A stretch of DNA of 64,000 nt from Dysgonomonas sp. UBA7710 (lineage in GTDB: Bacteria; Bacteroidota; Bacteroidia; Bacteroidales; Dysgonomonadaceae): positions 112,411 through 176,410 of the forward strand of contig NZ_DLFW01000045.1 in NCBI RefSeq assembly GCF_002482385.1, read 5' to 3'. Positions 1 to 8,445 of this stretch are shown piece by piece; position 1 is the stretch's first letter; each line of letters starts with the position of its first letter. The translations under genes were made by a program, and so were the position numbers. Below the pieces are notes generated by a model. That model was not told the origin of the DNA. It saw only the letters and a program-made list of their open reading frames with translations, and did no database searches.

Positions 1-68
1 TGTATTTCATATAGGGATTATCTTTTACGCAAAGATAAGCATTTTAGCGGCAAGTTGCAGATGTAAAA

Positions 69-106
69 AACAGAAGTCCCTCCGGTCGGTTAAGAGGGGA
101 GGGACT
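69..106 (-). terminator. Rho-independent terminator after the purine permease
   Basis: Inverted repeat AGTCCCTCC (75-83) against GGAGGGACT (98-106), a 9-bp stem. Read on the minus strand it is followed by a run of six T, so it would end the transcript of the AzgA-type permease, whose stop codon is about 25 bp away. Confidence 0.8.
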
Positions 107-130
107 GAGAGCTATATCATCATCTTGTGT

Positions 131-1465
131 TTAACCGGCGGCATTACTCATTATATGAGATGCATCCAGAATTATCTTTAACAGGAATAATATGGCGATT
201 ACATATACTGTGGCTGATACATCTTTGTATTTTCCGGCGCATACCTTAATGAAAGCGAAGCTTAGCATACCAAATACAATACCTTCGGCAATGCTATAAG
301 TGAAAGGCATAAATACGATGGTAAGGAATGCGGGAAGTCCCTCGCTCATGTCGCTGAAGTTAATCTTGGCTACAGAAGAGATCATAAACAGCCCGACAAT
401 AATAAGAGCCGGAGATGTAGCTGCTGCCGGAACCATCAGGAATAACGGAGCAAAGAACAGGGCTAGTATAAACATCATAGCGGTACTAACAGAGGTTAGT
501 CCGGTACGTCCGCCCGATGCTACGCCTGATGCGCTTTCCACATATGCGGTAATGGTGCTTGTACCTAAGATAGAGCCTACTGTAGTTCCTAATGCATCGG
601 AGAACAGAGCTTTTTTCATTTGAGGGAAGTTGCCGTCTTCATCGGCCAGCCCTGCTTTGGAAACAACACCGATCAATGTACCTACAGTGTCGAAGAGGTT
701 AACGAACAGGAGGGTGAACACTACCACTAGCATATTGAACGATAAGATATGGTCCCATTCGAATTGGGCAAAGATAGGTGCGATAGATGGCGGTGTACTG
801 ATGATACTGGAGTCTGGTAGTGTTACATCGCCCAGAATGATACCGAAGATAGTTGCCACAACTATTCCTATAAGGATGGAACCGTTTATGTTCCTTACGA
901 ATAGTACAGCAGTAACAATCAGACCTAAGAAGGCGATCCATACGCTATGTTGGGAAAAGTCACCCAGTGCGACCAGTGTGGCCGGACTTGAAACCACTAT
1001 TCCGGCATTCTTTAGTCCGATCAGAGTGATAAAGAGACCTATCCCGACAGGTATAGCGTCTTTCAATACCTTCGGTATGCTCTTTACTATCAACTCCCGT
1101 ACATTGAAGAATGTGAGGAGTATAAAGATGATACCTTCGATGAATACAGCAGTCAGGGCAAACTGCCAGGAATATCCCATTACGCCGCAAATGGTGAATG
1201 CAAAGAAAGCATTCAAGCCCATTCCCGGTGCTTGTGCTATCGGAAGTTTGGCGTAGAGAGCCATCATCAGGGTCGCGAAGATTGTAGCCAGAGCTGTTGC
1301 AGTGAACAGGGCGTCTTTGTCCATACCGGTAGTCGATAATATACTAGGATTGACTATCAGTATGTATGACATGGTCAAAAAAGTAATAAGCCCGGCAAGA
1401 AGTTCCTTGCGAATGGAGGTCTTATTCTCTGTTAGTTTGAACGTTTTTTCGAGGAGGTTTTTCAT
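131..1465 (-). CDS. NCS2/AzgA-type purine nucleobase permease
   Basis: A 444-residue inner-membrane protein with many hydrophobic segments, predicted to import adenine, guanine or hypoxanthine by proton symport. The stretch APGMGLNAFFAF (about residues 78-90) is the AzgA-group signature. NLFDTVGTLIGV in the middle and the STITAYVESASG segment after it are also typical of this group rather than of UraA/UapA-type transporters. Length fits the family (about 430-450). It follows the DUF5020-like gene by 13 bp on the same strand, so the two form an operon that pairs outer- and inner-membrane uptake. Exact substrate is not resolved by sequence. Confidence 0.88.
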   Translation of the reverse strand: MKNLLEKTFKLTENKTSIRKELLAGLITFLTMSYILIVNPSILSTTGMDKDALFTATALATIFATLMMALYAKLPIAQAPGMGLNAFFAFTICGVMGYSWQFALTAVFIEGIIFILLTFFNVRELIVKSIPKVLKDAIPVGIGLFITLIGLKNAGIVVSSPATLVALGDFSQHSVWIAFLGLIVTAVLFVRNINGSILIGIVVATIFGIILGDVTLPDSSIISTPPSIAPIFAQFEWDHILSFNMLVVVFTLLFVNLFDTVGTLIGVVSKAGLADEDGNFPQMKKALFSDALGTTVGSILGTSTITAYVESASGVASGGRTGLTSVSTAMMFILALFFAPLFLMVPAAATSPALIIVGLFMISSVAKINFSDMSEGLPAFLTIVFMPFTYSIAEGIVFGMLSFAFIKVCAGKYKDVSATVYVIAILFLLKIILDASHIMSNAAG

Positions 1466-1478
1466 TGTTTTTCAAATC

Positions 1479-2192
1479 TTAGAAGTTCCACTTAGCGGCT
1501 ATTGTAGGGTTGATATAGGCCTTGTCTTTCTTCGTGAGGAAATTATTGCTGATTTCTATTTCACTACCTAAAGCCAGGTTAGGGGTAACATTATACCAGA
1601 ACTGAGGTTCGGTCAGGAATACGATTTCTTTACCGCTTTGGGTATCCGCATGGGATTTAGCCTTGTTTTGTGTCCAGACATCCATGAAGCCGCAAACTCT
1701 GAATTTGTTGTCGCATAAGTCGACACCCCATGTAACGGTCCATTGTACGTCATTGCTTACTTTTTCAAAAGCATTGTATTTATATACAACATATGTTCCT
1801 AAAACGGCTTTGCCTACCATTGTAGAGTATGATGCACCGGCCATGTACGCATTTGCTATTGAGAACCCAAAGTTTTCGGCCTTTCCTACACCACCATTAA
1901 ACTCGACATGAGCCATAACGGGACTTTTGCCTAGTTTAATGTCGCGGGCAATTTCGAGATACATAGTACCAATGTTTCCCCGGCTTTGGTTAAAATCCAA
2001 ATCCACAAACATAAATGTCGAACCCCATTTATCAGGTTTGAACATTTCAAATGTTGCTGTGAAATAGTTTTTATCTGAGATTTTGTCTCCATGTAATGCA
2101 TGACGCGGATCGAAATGCAATTGAAGGTTTTGCGCGTACGCTGAAAATGAAAGCATTAATAGCCCTAAAGAGAAGAATACCTTTTTAACCAT
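1479..2192 (-). CDS. DUF5020-like outer-membrane protein (Tsx-like channel)
   Basis: A 237-residue secreted protein with a signal peptide (residues 1-20, ending SAYAQ) followed by alternating aromatic/hydrophobic strands and a terminal KWNF, which is what an outer-membrane beta-barrel looks like. It resembles the Bacteroidetes DUF5020 family, which I recall as related to Tsx nucleoside channels (family assignment from memory). Being the first gene before a purine permease supports a role in passage of nucleosides or nucleobases through the outer membrane. This role is inference. Confidence 0.7.
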   Translation of the reverse strand: MVKKVFFSLGLLMLSFSAYAQNLQLHFDPRHALHGDKISDKNYFTATFEMFKPDKWGSTFMFVDLDFNQSRGNIGTMYLEIARDIKLGKSPVMAHVEFNGGVGKAENFGFSIANAYMAGASYSTMVGKAVLGTYVVYKYNAFEKVSNDVQWTVTWGVDLCDNKFRVCGFMDVWTQNKAKSHADTQSGKEIVFLTEPQFWYNVTPNLALGSEIEISNNFLTKKDKAYINPTIAAKWNF

Positions 2193-2217
2193 AATTATAA
2201 GATTTGAGATTTAGATG

Positions 2218-2225
2218 CAAAAATA
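2218..2225 (-). promoter_or_regulatory. -7 box for the DUF5020-permease operon
   Basis: On the minus strand TATTTTTG matches the Bacteroidetes -7 consensus TAnnTTTG, about 26 bp before the start codon of the DUF5020-like gene. No convincing -33 box was found at 19-21 bp. Confidence 0.5.
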
Positions 2226-2369
2226 AACAAAAAAAGCACCTGTTGATATTTCCTTTACTATTTAACAGAATAAATTTATCGATACTATTTTATATGGTGT
2301 TAAAATGCTTATTTATAAAAGAATTAAAAAGAGGTGAAAAATATGTTTTGTAATTTTTTGTTTATTTGT

Positions 2370-2399
2370 TTTGAAATATAAAAAAATGTCATACCTTTG
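2370..2399 (+). promoter_or_regulatory. Promoter of tRNA-Pro
   Basis: TTTG (2370-2373) and TACCTTTG (2392-2399), an exact TAnnTTTG -7 box, separated by 18 bp (consensus 19-21). The predicted transcription start falls about 12 bp before the mature tRNA 5' end. Confidence 0.7.
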
Positions 2400-2418
2400 C
2401 ACCGCTATACGCAAAAAA

Positions 2419-2493
2419 CGGGATGTAGCGCAGTCCGGTTAGCGCACCTGCTTTGGGAGCAGGGGGTCCCAGGTTCGAATCCTGGTATCCCGA
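2419..2493 (+). tRNA. tRNA-Pro (anticodon TGG)
   Basis: A complete cloverleaf. The acceptor stem CGGGATG pairs with TATCCCG (one G-T), discriminator base A is at 2493, the anticodon stem CCTGC/GCAGG encloses the loop TTTGGGA with anticodon TGG, and the T arm has GGTTCGAATCC. CCA is not encoded. It stands alone with its own promoter and terminator. Confidence 0.95.
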
Positions 2494-2501
2494 CAAGATA
2501 G

Positions 2502-2534
2502 GCTAGTAATCATTGATTATTAGCTTATTTTTTT
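2502..2534 (+). terminator. Terminator of tRNA-Pro
   Basis: GCTAGTAATCA (2502-2512) pairs with TGATTATTAGC (2514-2524) in an 11-bp hairpin with one G-T pair, followed by TTATTTTTTT. It lies 9 bp after the tRNA. Confidence 0.8.
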
Positions 2535-2839
2535 GTACATATTATAATTTTGTATAGCATATTCTTTTTTAGACGAATTATTCCCCGGAATTACCTTGCT
2601 TTTTATTATCTATTATTCATCCTTTATTGAGTTTATTGATATTATGACTCTTTTTTGTTTGCTAAAGTAACAATCCAGCTCTTGAATTATTATAAGCCGG
2701 ATTGTTTTCTATAGCATATAGTATCTGTTCCGCTGAACAAAATGGAATAGATAAAAGAAAATGATAAAATATTAGTCTGTAAGATAATAATTATTGTAAG
2801 AGAGATAAAATCATATTCTGAAAATCTCATTAAATCCAA
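2535..2839. other. Gene-free stretch with one orphan hairpin
   Basis: AT-rich and without a credible ORF. It holds a terminator-like hairpin, AACAATCCAGCT (2669-2680) against AGCCGGATTGTT (2695-2706), followed by a short T run. It belongs to no identified transcript. It might serve the fucosidase gene from the other side, but the T run there is poor. Nothing else is visible. Confidence 0.4.
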
Positions 2840-4702
2840 CTAGAGAATAACATCAATTGTGCAATAAGTATATTCATTGTCATTACTTTCTGTTAATACT
2901 ATAGGTTCTATTTTTAGAAATTTTCCACGGACCGCTGTTGGAAACAAAATCTCCTGCATCATTGGATTGTTCTTAATATTATTAAATACACCGTTGGAAA
3001 TAACAGTTTTCCATTCCATCCCGTTGAAACTATAGTAACAATTGTATCTTTGAATTGTACTTTTTTCTCCTGAGATATCCGGAGTAAACTTAAATCCCCT
3101 GATTAAGTTCTCTTTATCCATTTCGATAATTATGGGATTCCCCTTCTTTTCTGTGTAAAGTATTGTCCCGTCTTTTTTCTTTGTAGTAACGATATCCTTG
3201 GATGGCTTGATGTTGAATTTTACATTTTTTCTATTTGTCAGCCTTTCTCCTTCGGCTGTAGATGAAAGATTTTCAGGGGCATTGTATACCTCCAGATTAT
3301 TCAGTAATGGTTCGGCTAAAGATTTGGTAATGTCGATCTTTATCTTTGAAGACGAAACCTGAGGGGTGCACAAGATTCGTTTATATCCTATCGTTGTGGC
3401 GCTGGCAAGATCATTCCATGCTTGTTCCTTGTCGTTCCAGTATTTTACGTCAAATTGAGCAATTCTTTGTCCCAAGGCAATATATTCTTGCAGTAATATT
3501 CTATTAAACATAACTGTTTTTCCGAAGTCAACTTCTATCGAGGCTGTTTTTATACCATCATCAGTAGCCCAATATGTACTTTTATCTCCATCGAATAGCT
3601 TGGAGGTTGAATACTTATCCGAATTTCCTCGGATATTACTTGCTGTGGCTTTTACGTCTTTAGCAAGATTTGTTTGAAGTGCCTTCTCCCGGGCTTCTTT
3701 AAATTCCATGAGGCGAATGGAATCGTTTGGATGTATTTGCCCCCTTCTGTCAGGTGGAACATTAAGGAGCAGGTTGGCGTTCCTTCCTACCGAGGAGTAA
3801 TATATATCCATCAGGTGCGATACAGACTTGACTTTGTCATCTGTTGCCGGACTGTAGAACCATCCGGGACGGACAGATACGTCTACTTCGGCCGGAATCC
3901 ATTCTTTACCGTCAGGCAAACCTTCGTTCAGTGTTTTTATATCCGGAGCATTTGCACCCGGAGTGTATCCCTCCGCATTTATCATCGACCAGTTTGTTTC
4001 ACCGGCATATCCTCTCTCGTTTCCGCACCAACGGCATCCGGGACCCACATCACTGAATATTATGGCATGCGGATGCTTTTCGAAAACTGCTTTGTGGAAC
4101 AAGTCCCAATCATATACTTGCTTAGATGTTCCATCATTGGCCCCGTCAAACCATTGTTCGAATATATCACCATAATTGGAATGTACTTCGTTGAGGGTGT
4201 TTGCAAATATCTGGTTGTACTCAGGTGTATTATATGCAGGATGGTTCTGATCCCACGGAGAAAGGTAAACTCCCAAAAGCAATCCGTATTTTTTGCACGA
4301 TTCGGCTAAATCCTTCAATATGTCTCCTTTTCCGTCTTTCCATTTGCTTTCACGCACAGTATGAGTGCTGTATTCGCTTGGCCATAAGCAAAAACCATCA
4401 TGGTGTTTGGCCGTTATTATGATTGCTTTCATTCCGGCCGCTTTAGCTGTCGCAGCCCACTGGTCTGTATTTAGGTCGGTCGGATTAAACACTTCAGGGT
4501 TTTCCTTCCCATCTCCCCATTCCACATCTGTAAAAGTATTCGGGCCAAAGTGGATAAACATATAATATTCCAACTCTTGCCATTTTAGTTGTTGTTCGGT
4601 AGGCAATGCCCCATAGGCCATTGGTTCTTTAACTCCGGTTTTACACGAAAATAAAGTAATCAATACGAGCATGATGCTTATTAATCCGGTCTTTTTTTTC
4701 AT
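2840..4702 (-). CDS. GH29 alpha-L-fucosidase lipoprotein with C-terminal discoidin-like domain
   Basis: A 620-residue protein with a lipoprotein signal (LFSC, Cys20), so probably anchored in the outer membrane or periplasm. Residues about 30-340 form a GH29 TIM-barrel: YYMFIHFGPNTF near the N-terminus, AKHHDGFCLWPS around residue 100, and EQWFDGAND with Asp186 as the likely nucleophile. Residues about 350-475 look like an F5/8-type-C (CBM32-like) domain, with ASNIRGNSDKYS and DFGKTV. The remaining C-terminus resembles a further beta-sandwich. It would remove terminal fucose from glycans. It is monocistronic and not inside the polysaccharide locus, but arabinogalactans can be fucosylated, so a functional link is possible. 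Confidence 0.88.
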   Translation of the reverse strand: MKKKTGLISIMLVLITLFSCKTGVKEPMAYGALPTEQQLKWQELEYYMFIHFGPNTFTDVEWGDGKENPEVFNPTDLNTDQWAATAKAAGMKAIIITAKHHDGFCLWPSEYSTHTVRESKWKDGKGDILKDLAESCKKYGLLLGVYLSPWDQNHPAYNTPEYNQIFANTLNEVHSNYGDIFEQWFDGANDGTSKQVYDWDLFHKAVFEKHPHAIIFSDVGPGCRWCGNERGYAGETNWSMINAEGYTPGANAPDIKTLNEGLPDGKEWIPAEVDVSVRPGWFYSPATDDKVKSVSHLMDIYYSSVGRNANLLLNVPPDRRGQIHPNDSIRLMEFKEAREKALQTNLAKDVKATASNIRGNSDKYSTSKLFDGDKSTYWATDDGIKTASIEVDFGKTVMFNRILLQEYIALGQRIAQFDVKYWNDKEQAWNDLASATTIGYKRILCTPQVSSSKIKIDITKSLAEPLLNNLEVYNAPENLSSTAEGERLTNRKNVKFNIKPSKDIVTTKKKDGTILYTEKKGNPIIIEMDKENLIRGFKFTPDISGEKSTIQRYNCYYSFNGMEWKTVISNGVFNNIKNNPMMQEILFPTAVRGKFLKIEPIVLTESNDNEYTYCTIDVIL

Positions 4703-4792
4703 TTTTGTGTGTTTTTAATGGACATGAATAAAGTTTATAATAATATCGTTTTTCAATGAGTTCTTAAGTTTATAAGCCAGTGGTACAAAGCA

Positions 4793-5268
4793 ACAAAATT
4801 TTAACAGTAAGCAGAATAAAAAACTTGACAAAGTTGACAGTTTTTACTGATTTTATATCCTGCAAATTAAGAAAAGTAACAAAGGTAACACTTTTTTCAG
4901 TTAACAGTAAACAGTCATCAGTCAACAACTGGTAAGATATAAAAACTTTGCGCCTTTGCGTCTTTGCGTGAAACAAAATAAAATGCGAGCAACTTGTAAC
5001 TCTATTCAAAGAAGGTAACAAAAGTAACAGAAATATCAGTTAACAGTCAACAGCTTGTATCTCGTGTCTTGTCTACTCGTATCTCATATAACTTTCAACT
5101 TACTACTCAATACTTACTACTTTGAAAAAGGTAACAAAGGTGACAGCTTTTACGCATTTTAATTATTGAATCCTTAAACATTAAATTTTTAAATCCTAAA
5201 TCCAATACTTCAAAGAGCTACAAGCTAACAGCGAAAGGCTATCGGCTACATATATAGATAAAGTTTTT
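4793..5268. repeat. Composite array of degenerate 7-8 bp repeats (left array)
   Basis: A gene-free stretch between the fucosidase and proS built from recurring words: GGTAACAAA, TTAACAGT/CAACAGT/CATCAGT, a TTTGCG octamer triplet (about 4945-4971), AACTTGTAAC, TTGTATCTCG/TCTACTCGTATC, and finally AGCTA..GCTAACAGC..AGGCTATCGGCT, ending with TATAGATAAA. The word order matches that of the array at 61296-61857. Short ORFs crossing it have no credible protein features. Confidence 0.8.
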
Positions 5269-5400
5269 AAATTCTCTAAACTTTATAAAGATAATGATAA
5301 AATAAAACAATTATGCTTTATCCTTTATATAACCATTATGAGTTCACCTATTAGTTTGATAAATCTGTTTGCTGCATATAGTTTAATTAATGCCTTTTGT

Positions 5401-5408
5401 TAACTTTG
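5401..5408 (+). promoter_or_regulatory. -7 box of proS
   Basis: TAACTTTG is an exact TAnnTTTG box. Transcription would start near 5415, downstream of an in-frame ATG at 5390, so that ATG cannot be the start used by this promoter. A spaced -33 box is not clear (TTTG at 5368-5371 is about 29 bp away). Confidence 0.55.
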
Positions 5409-5437
5409 TAGCGATTTTGAGAAATTCAATAAATTTT

Positions 5438-6919
5438 ATGGCAAAAGAACTAAAAGAACTTACACCAAGAAGTAAGGATTACAGTCAGTGGTACCTCGAT
5501 TTGGTATTGAAAGCAGACCTTGCGGAAAACTCCGCTGTGCGTGGTTGTATGGTAATTAAACCATATGGTTATGCTATTTGGGAAAAGATTCAGAGACAAC
5601 TGGACGATATGTTTAAAGAAACAGGGCATGTGAATGCTTACTTCCCTCTTTTCATCCCCAAGTCATTTTTAAGCAAGGAGGCCGACCATGTGGAAGGTTT
5701 TGCCAAAGAGTGTGCAGTAGTAACTCATTACCGCCTGAAGAACGATCCGGACGGGAAGGGTGTAATCGTAGACCCTGAAGCAAAACTGGAAGAGGAACTC
5801 ATTGTACGTCCTACATCAGAGACTATTATATGGAATACTTATCGCAACTGGATACAGTCTTATCGTGATTTGCCTATTCTGGTAAACCAGTGGGCGAATG
5901 TTGTCCGTTGGGAAATGCGTACACGCCTGTTTCTTCGTACAGCCGAATTTTTGTGGCAGGAAGGGCATACCGCTCATGCAACAAGAGAAGAAGCTGAGGC
6001 GGAAACTGTACAGATGCTGAATGTGTATGCGCAATTTGCCGAAGAATATATGGCAATGCCTGTTATTAAGGGTGTAAAATCGGCTTCGGAACGTTTTGCA
6101 GGAGCAGTAGATACATATACTATCGAAGCTATGATGCAGGATGGTAAGGCTCTGCAATCAGGTACTTCACACTTTTTAGGGCAGAATTTTGCCAAAGCTT
6201 TCGATGTGAGGTTTGCAGATAAGGAAGGCAAAATGGAACATGTATGGGCTACATCGTGGGGAGTTTCTACCCGTCTGATAGGTGCTCTGATAATGGCGCA
6301 TTCAGATGATAACGGTCTGGTGCTTCCTCCAAAGCTGGCTCCGTTTCAGGTTGTAATTGTTCCTATCTATAAAGGAGAAGAACAATTAGCCCTTATCAAT
6401 GAAAAAGTGGATGGTCTTGTAAAATCGCTGAAAGCATTAGGTATCAGTGTTAAATATGACAATGCCGATAATAAGAAACCGGGGTGGAAATTTTCGGAAT
6501 ATGAACTAAAAGGTGTGCCGGTACGTCTGGCAATGGGTGCGCGCGATATGGAAAACAATACCGTAGAAGTTGCCCGCCGCGACACATTGACAAAGGAGAC
6601 TGTGTCGTGCGACGGATTGGACGCATATATTAAAAATCTGCTGGACGAGATTCAGGCGAATATATATAGAAAGGCTTTCGACCTTAGAGCTGCGCAGACC
6701 ATCACTGTCGATTCTTATGACGAATTCAAAGAAAAGATAGAAGAAGGTGTCTTTATTCTTGCTCATTGGGATGGAACAGCCGAAACAGAAGAAAAGGTGA
6801 AAGCCGAAACAAAGGCGACGATTCGCTGTATTCCACTCGAAGGGGATAAGACTCCGGGCAAGTGTATGGTGACAGGTAAGCCATCGGCTCAGCGGGTTGT
6901 ATTTGCACGCGCATATTAA
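5438..6919 (+). CDS. proS: Prolyl-tRNA synthetase, archaeal/eukaryotic type
   Basis: A 493-residue cytoplasmic enzyme that charges tRNA-Pro with proline. It is the short ProRS form without the bacterial editing insertion, which is normal for Bacteroidetes. Class II signatures are visible: motif 2 region WEMRTRLFLRTAEFLWQEGHTAH, motif 3 region WATSWGVSTRLIGALIMAHSDD, and an anticodon-binding domain from about residue 300. The start at MAKELKEL is chosen because close relatives begin there and because the -7 box at 5401-5408 lies downstream of the earlier in-frame ATG (5390). It ends in a strong terminator. Confidence 0.95.
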   Translation: MAKELKELTPRSKDYSQWYLDLVLKADLAENSAVRGCMVIKPYGYAIWEKIQRQLDDMFKETGHVNAYFPLFIPKSFLSKEADHVEGFAKECAVVTHYRLKNDPDGKGVIVDPEAKLEEELIVRPTSETIIWNTYRNWIQSYRDLPILVNQWANVVRWEMRTRLFLRTAEFLWQEGHTAHATREEAEAETVQMLNVYAQFAEEYMAMPVIKGVKSASERFAGAVDTYTIEAMMQDGKALQSGTSHFLGQNFAKAFDVRFADKEGKMEHVWATSWGVSTRLIGALIMAHSDDNGLVLPPKLAPFQVVIVPIYKGEEQLALINEKVDGLVKSLKALGISVKYDNADNKKPGWKFSEYELKGVPVRLAMGARDMENNTVEVARRDTLTKETVSCDGLDAYIKNLLDEIQANIYRKAFDLRAAQTITVDSYDEFKEKIEEGVFILAHWDGTAETEEKVKAETKATIRCIPLEGDKTPGKCMVTGKPSAQRVVFARAY

Positions 6920-6938
6920 GCAATTATATAACTTATTT

Positions 6939-6978
6939 AAGCCTTTGAGATTCTGATAGCAGAATTTCAAAGGCTTTT
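6939..6978 (+). terminator. Terminator of proS
   Basis: GCCTTTGA (6941-6948) pairs with TCAAAGGC (6967-6974), with further internal pairing (GATTCTG/CAGAATT), followed by TTTTGTTTT. Confidence 0.85.
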
Positions 6979-7075
6979 GTTTTATCTGTTTTCATGAAAT
7001 ACGCAATCAAACATTAAGCAATGCGGATTGAATTACGTGCTTTTTTTTAGATTTCCTTATTTTTTTCGAAAACCT

Positions 7076-7106
7076 GTAACGTTTTATTTTTATATACGTC
7101 ATATAT
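7076..7106 (+). promoter_or_regulatory. ECF-sigma-type promoter of the first small secreted gene
   Basis: GTAAC (7076-7080), 16-bp spacer, CGTC (7097-7100), then ATATATAATAGAAA. The -35 GTAAC / -10 CGTC pairing is typical of ECF sigma factors rather than of the TAnnTTTG housekeeping type. The same arrangement with matching flanks stands before the neighbouring paralogue (7781-7813). Confidence 0.6.
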
Positions 7107-7167
7107 AATAGAAAGCGCTTCGATAAAATTCAGTAAAAGGAAATTTTAAACCAAAAAGAGTGTAATC

Positions 7168-7569
7168 ATGAAAACAATATTTTTATCCATTATATTAGCT
7201 GTGTTGTTCTCTGTAACAAATCTATATGCCGGCGAGCCGGAACCTAAAGTTTTTACCAATGTAGAACCTACCGGATGGGGTACATTGAAAGAATATACTT
7301 ACTTTGATGATAGCGGTCTGCAAGCTGTTAAGAAGGAAGTTTGCAGTTATGATAAATCAGATAAGCTATTCAATAAGACAATTTATAAGTGGGATGGTGA
7401 TTCCGGATGGACAAACTTTCAGCAATATACTTACGAATACAACAATAATGGGCTGGTGGCTAAAATAGTTCGTGCCGACTGGAATAAAAAATCAAAGAGC
7501 TGGTCAGCTAATGTCAAAGAATTTATTCATACCTATAACTCCGCAGGCGAATTAATTGCCATAAAATGA
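7168..7569 (+). CDS. Small secreted protein, DUF3836-like
   Basis: A 133-residue protein with a clear signal peptide (residues 1-21, ending NLYA). The mature part is rich in Tyr, Trp and Lys and has repeated segments of the type YKWDGDSGW and YTYEYNNNG, resembling short strand-turn repeats. It looks like the Bacteroides DUF3836 family (from memory). Function is unknown. It is a tandem paralogue of the gene at 7872: both start MKTI, end the signal with YAGEP and share the YKWDG..GW motif. It has its own terminator and an ECF-type promoter, so it is probably an envelope- or stress-regulated product. Confidence 0.75.
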   Translation: MKTIFLSIILAVLFSVTNLYAGEPEPKVFTNVEPTGWGTLKEYTYFDDSGLQAVKKEVCSYDKSDKLFNKTIYKWDGDSGWTNFQQYTYEYNNNGLVAKIVRADWNKKSKSWSANVKEFIHTYNSAGELIAIK

Positions 7570-7588
7570 TAATAAAGAGAAGTCACAG

Positions 7589-7625
7589 CCTTTGGCAGTA
7601 ATGGTAACATGCTGTCAAAGGTTTT
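7589..7625 (+). terminator. Terminator after the first DUF3836-like gene
   Basis: CCTTTGGCAG (7589-7598) pairs with CTGTCAAAGG (7612-7621), one G-T pair, followed by TTTTG. Confidence 0.8.
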
Positions 7626-7780
7626 GATTTTCCGGTGATTATCTGTTCAGAATATATTTTTTATTTTATGTAGTATGTATAACATAGTATTGTTATATGT
7701 ATTTTATTATGTATTGTATATTACATTTGATTATTAGTGATTTAAATATTGTTAAATGAAATATTTTATTGAAATAATCT

Positions 7781-7813
7781 GTAACTATTATCATGCCGGT
7801 TGCGTCATATTAA
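7781..7813 (+). promoter_or_regulatory. ECF-sigma-type promoter of the second small secreted gene
   Basis: GTAAC (7781-7785), 17-bp spacer, CGTC (7803-7806), then ATATTAATAGAAA. It shares the CTGTAAC, CGTCATAT and AATAGAAA blocks with the promoter at 7076-7106, although the spacers differ, so the blocks appear conserved. Confidence 0.6.
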
Positions 7814-7871
7814 TAGAAAACGATTAAAAATCGAAAAGAAATAAATAACAATAACTATAAAAGATACAATC

Positions 7872-8318
7872 ATGAAAACAATTATTTTAACTTCAGTCCT
7901 TACAGCTTTTTTATCAGTAACAAGTCTTTATGCAGGTGAACCTAAAACAAGAGTTTATAGCAATGAAGAAATCTCTGCAACAGGAGTCGTTAAAGAACTT
8001 ATCTCTTACGATATGGAAATGGGCAGCCCGTTAGATAAGACCATATATTATTATAATCAAGACGGCCTTCTTCAGAAAAAAGCCCTTTATAAATGGGATG
8101 GTAATACCGGCTGGATAGGTAGTCAGAAATATGATTATGAATGTAATGGTGACGGAAAGATTATAAATCTTATCTATACAGAGTGGAATGATAAATTGAA
8201 TACCTGGTCTTGCCGTTCGGAACAGCTGGTTCATATATACGACAGTGAAGGAGAGTTGCTTGCTACAAAGCAAATCCATATAAATAACGATACAAATTAT
8301 CTCATGTCGCAAAAATAA
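7872..8318 (+). CDS. Small secreted protein, DUF3836-like, tandem paralogue
   Basis: A 148-residue protein with a signal peptide (about residues 1-21, ending SLYA) followed by a mature part with YYYNQDGLLQKK, YKWDGNTGW and YDYECNGDG. It parallels the protein at 7168 along its length and adds a short C-terminal tail. Two tandem copies with separate promoters and terminators suggest duplication of a whole transcription unit. Function is unknown, and the secreted location is inferred from the signal peptide. Confidence 0.75.
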   Translation: MKTIILTSVLTAFLSVTSLYAGEPKTRVYSNEEISATGVVKELISYDMEMGSPLDKTIYYYNQDGLLQKKALYKWDGNTGWIGSQKYDYECNGDGKIINLIYTEWNDKLNTWSCRSEQLVHIYDSEGELLATKQIHINNDTNYLMSQK

Positions 8319-8345
8319 GCGGTCTACACTCTTTCTCTATATATA

Positions 8346-8386
8346 AAAGCCCTGTTCCCCGGATGAATAACGGGGGACGGGGCTTT
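8346..8386 (+). terminator. Terminator after the second DUF3836-like gene
   Basis: A long GC-rich hairpin: AAAGCCC..GTTCCCCG pairs with CGGGGGAC..GGGCTTT. The downstream T run is short (CTTTCCCC), so strength rests on the stem. Confidence 0.65.
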
Positions 8387-8445
8387 CCCCTTTCCGTTGT
8401 CCGAAAAAATATGTAATTTTAAGGATTATATCAATGTTATAACTG

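Noticed and set aside
4770..5021. An 83-codon minus-strand ORF in the left array
   Set aside because: It is translated repeat sequence (GTTAC/TTTGCG/AACAG words) and has no protein-like features.
4793..5268. CRISPR array
   Set aside because: Units are 7-8 bp, degenerate and directly adjacent; there is no constant 24-40 bp repeat, no regular spacers and no cas gene.
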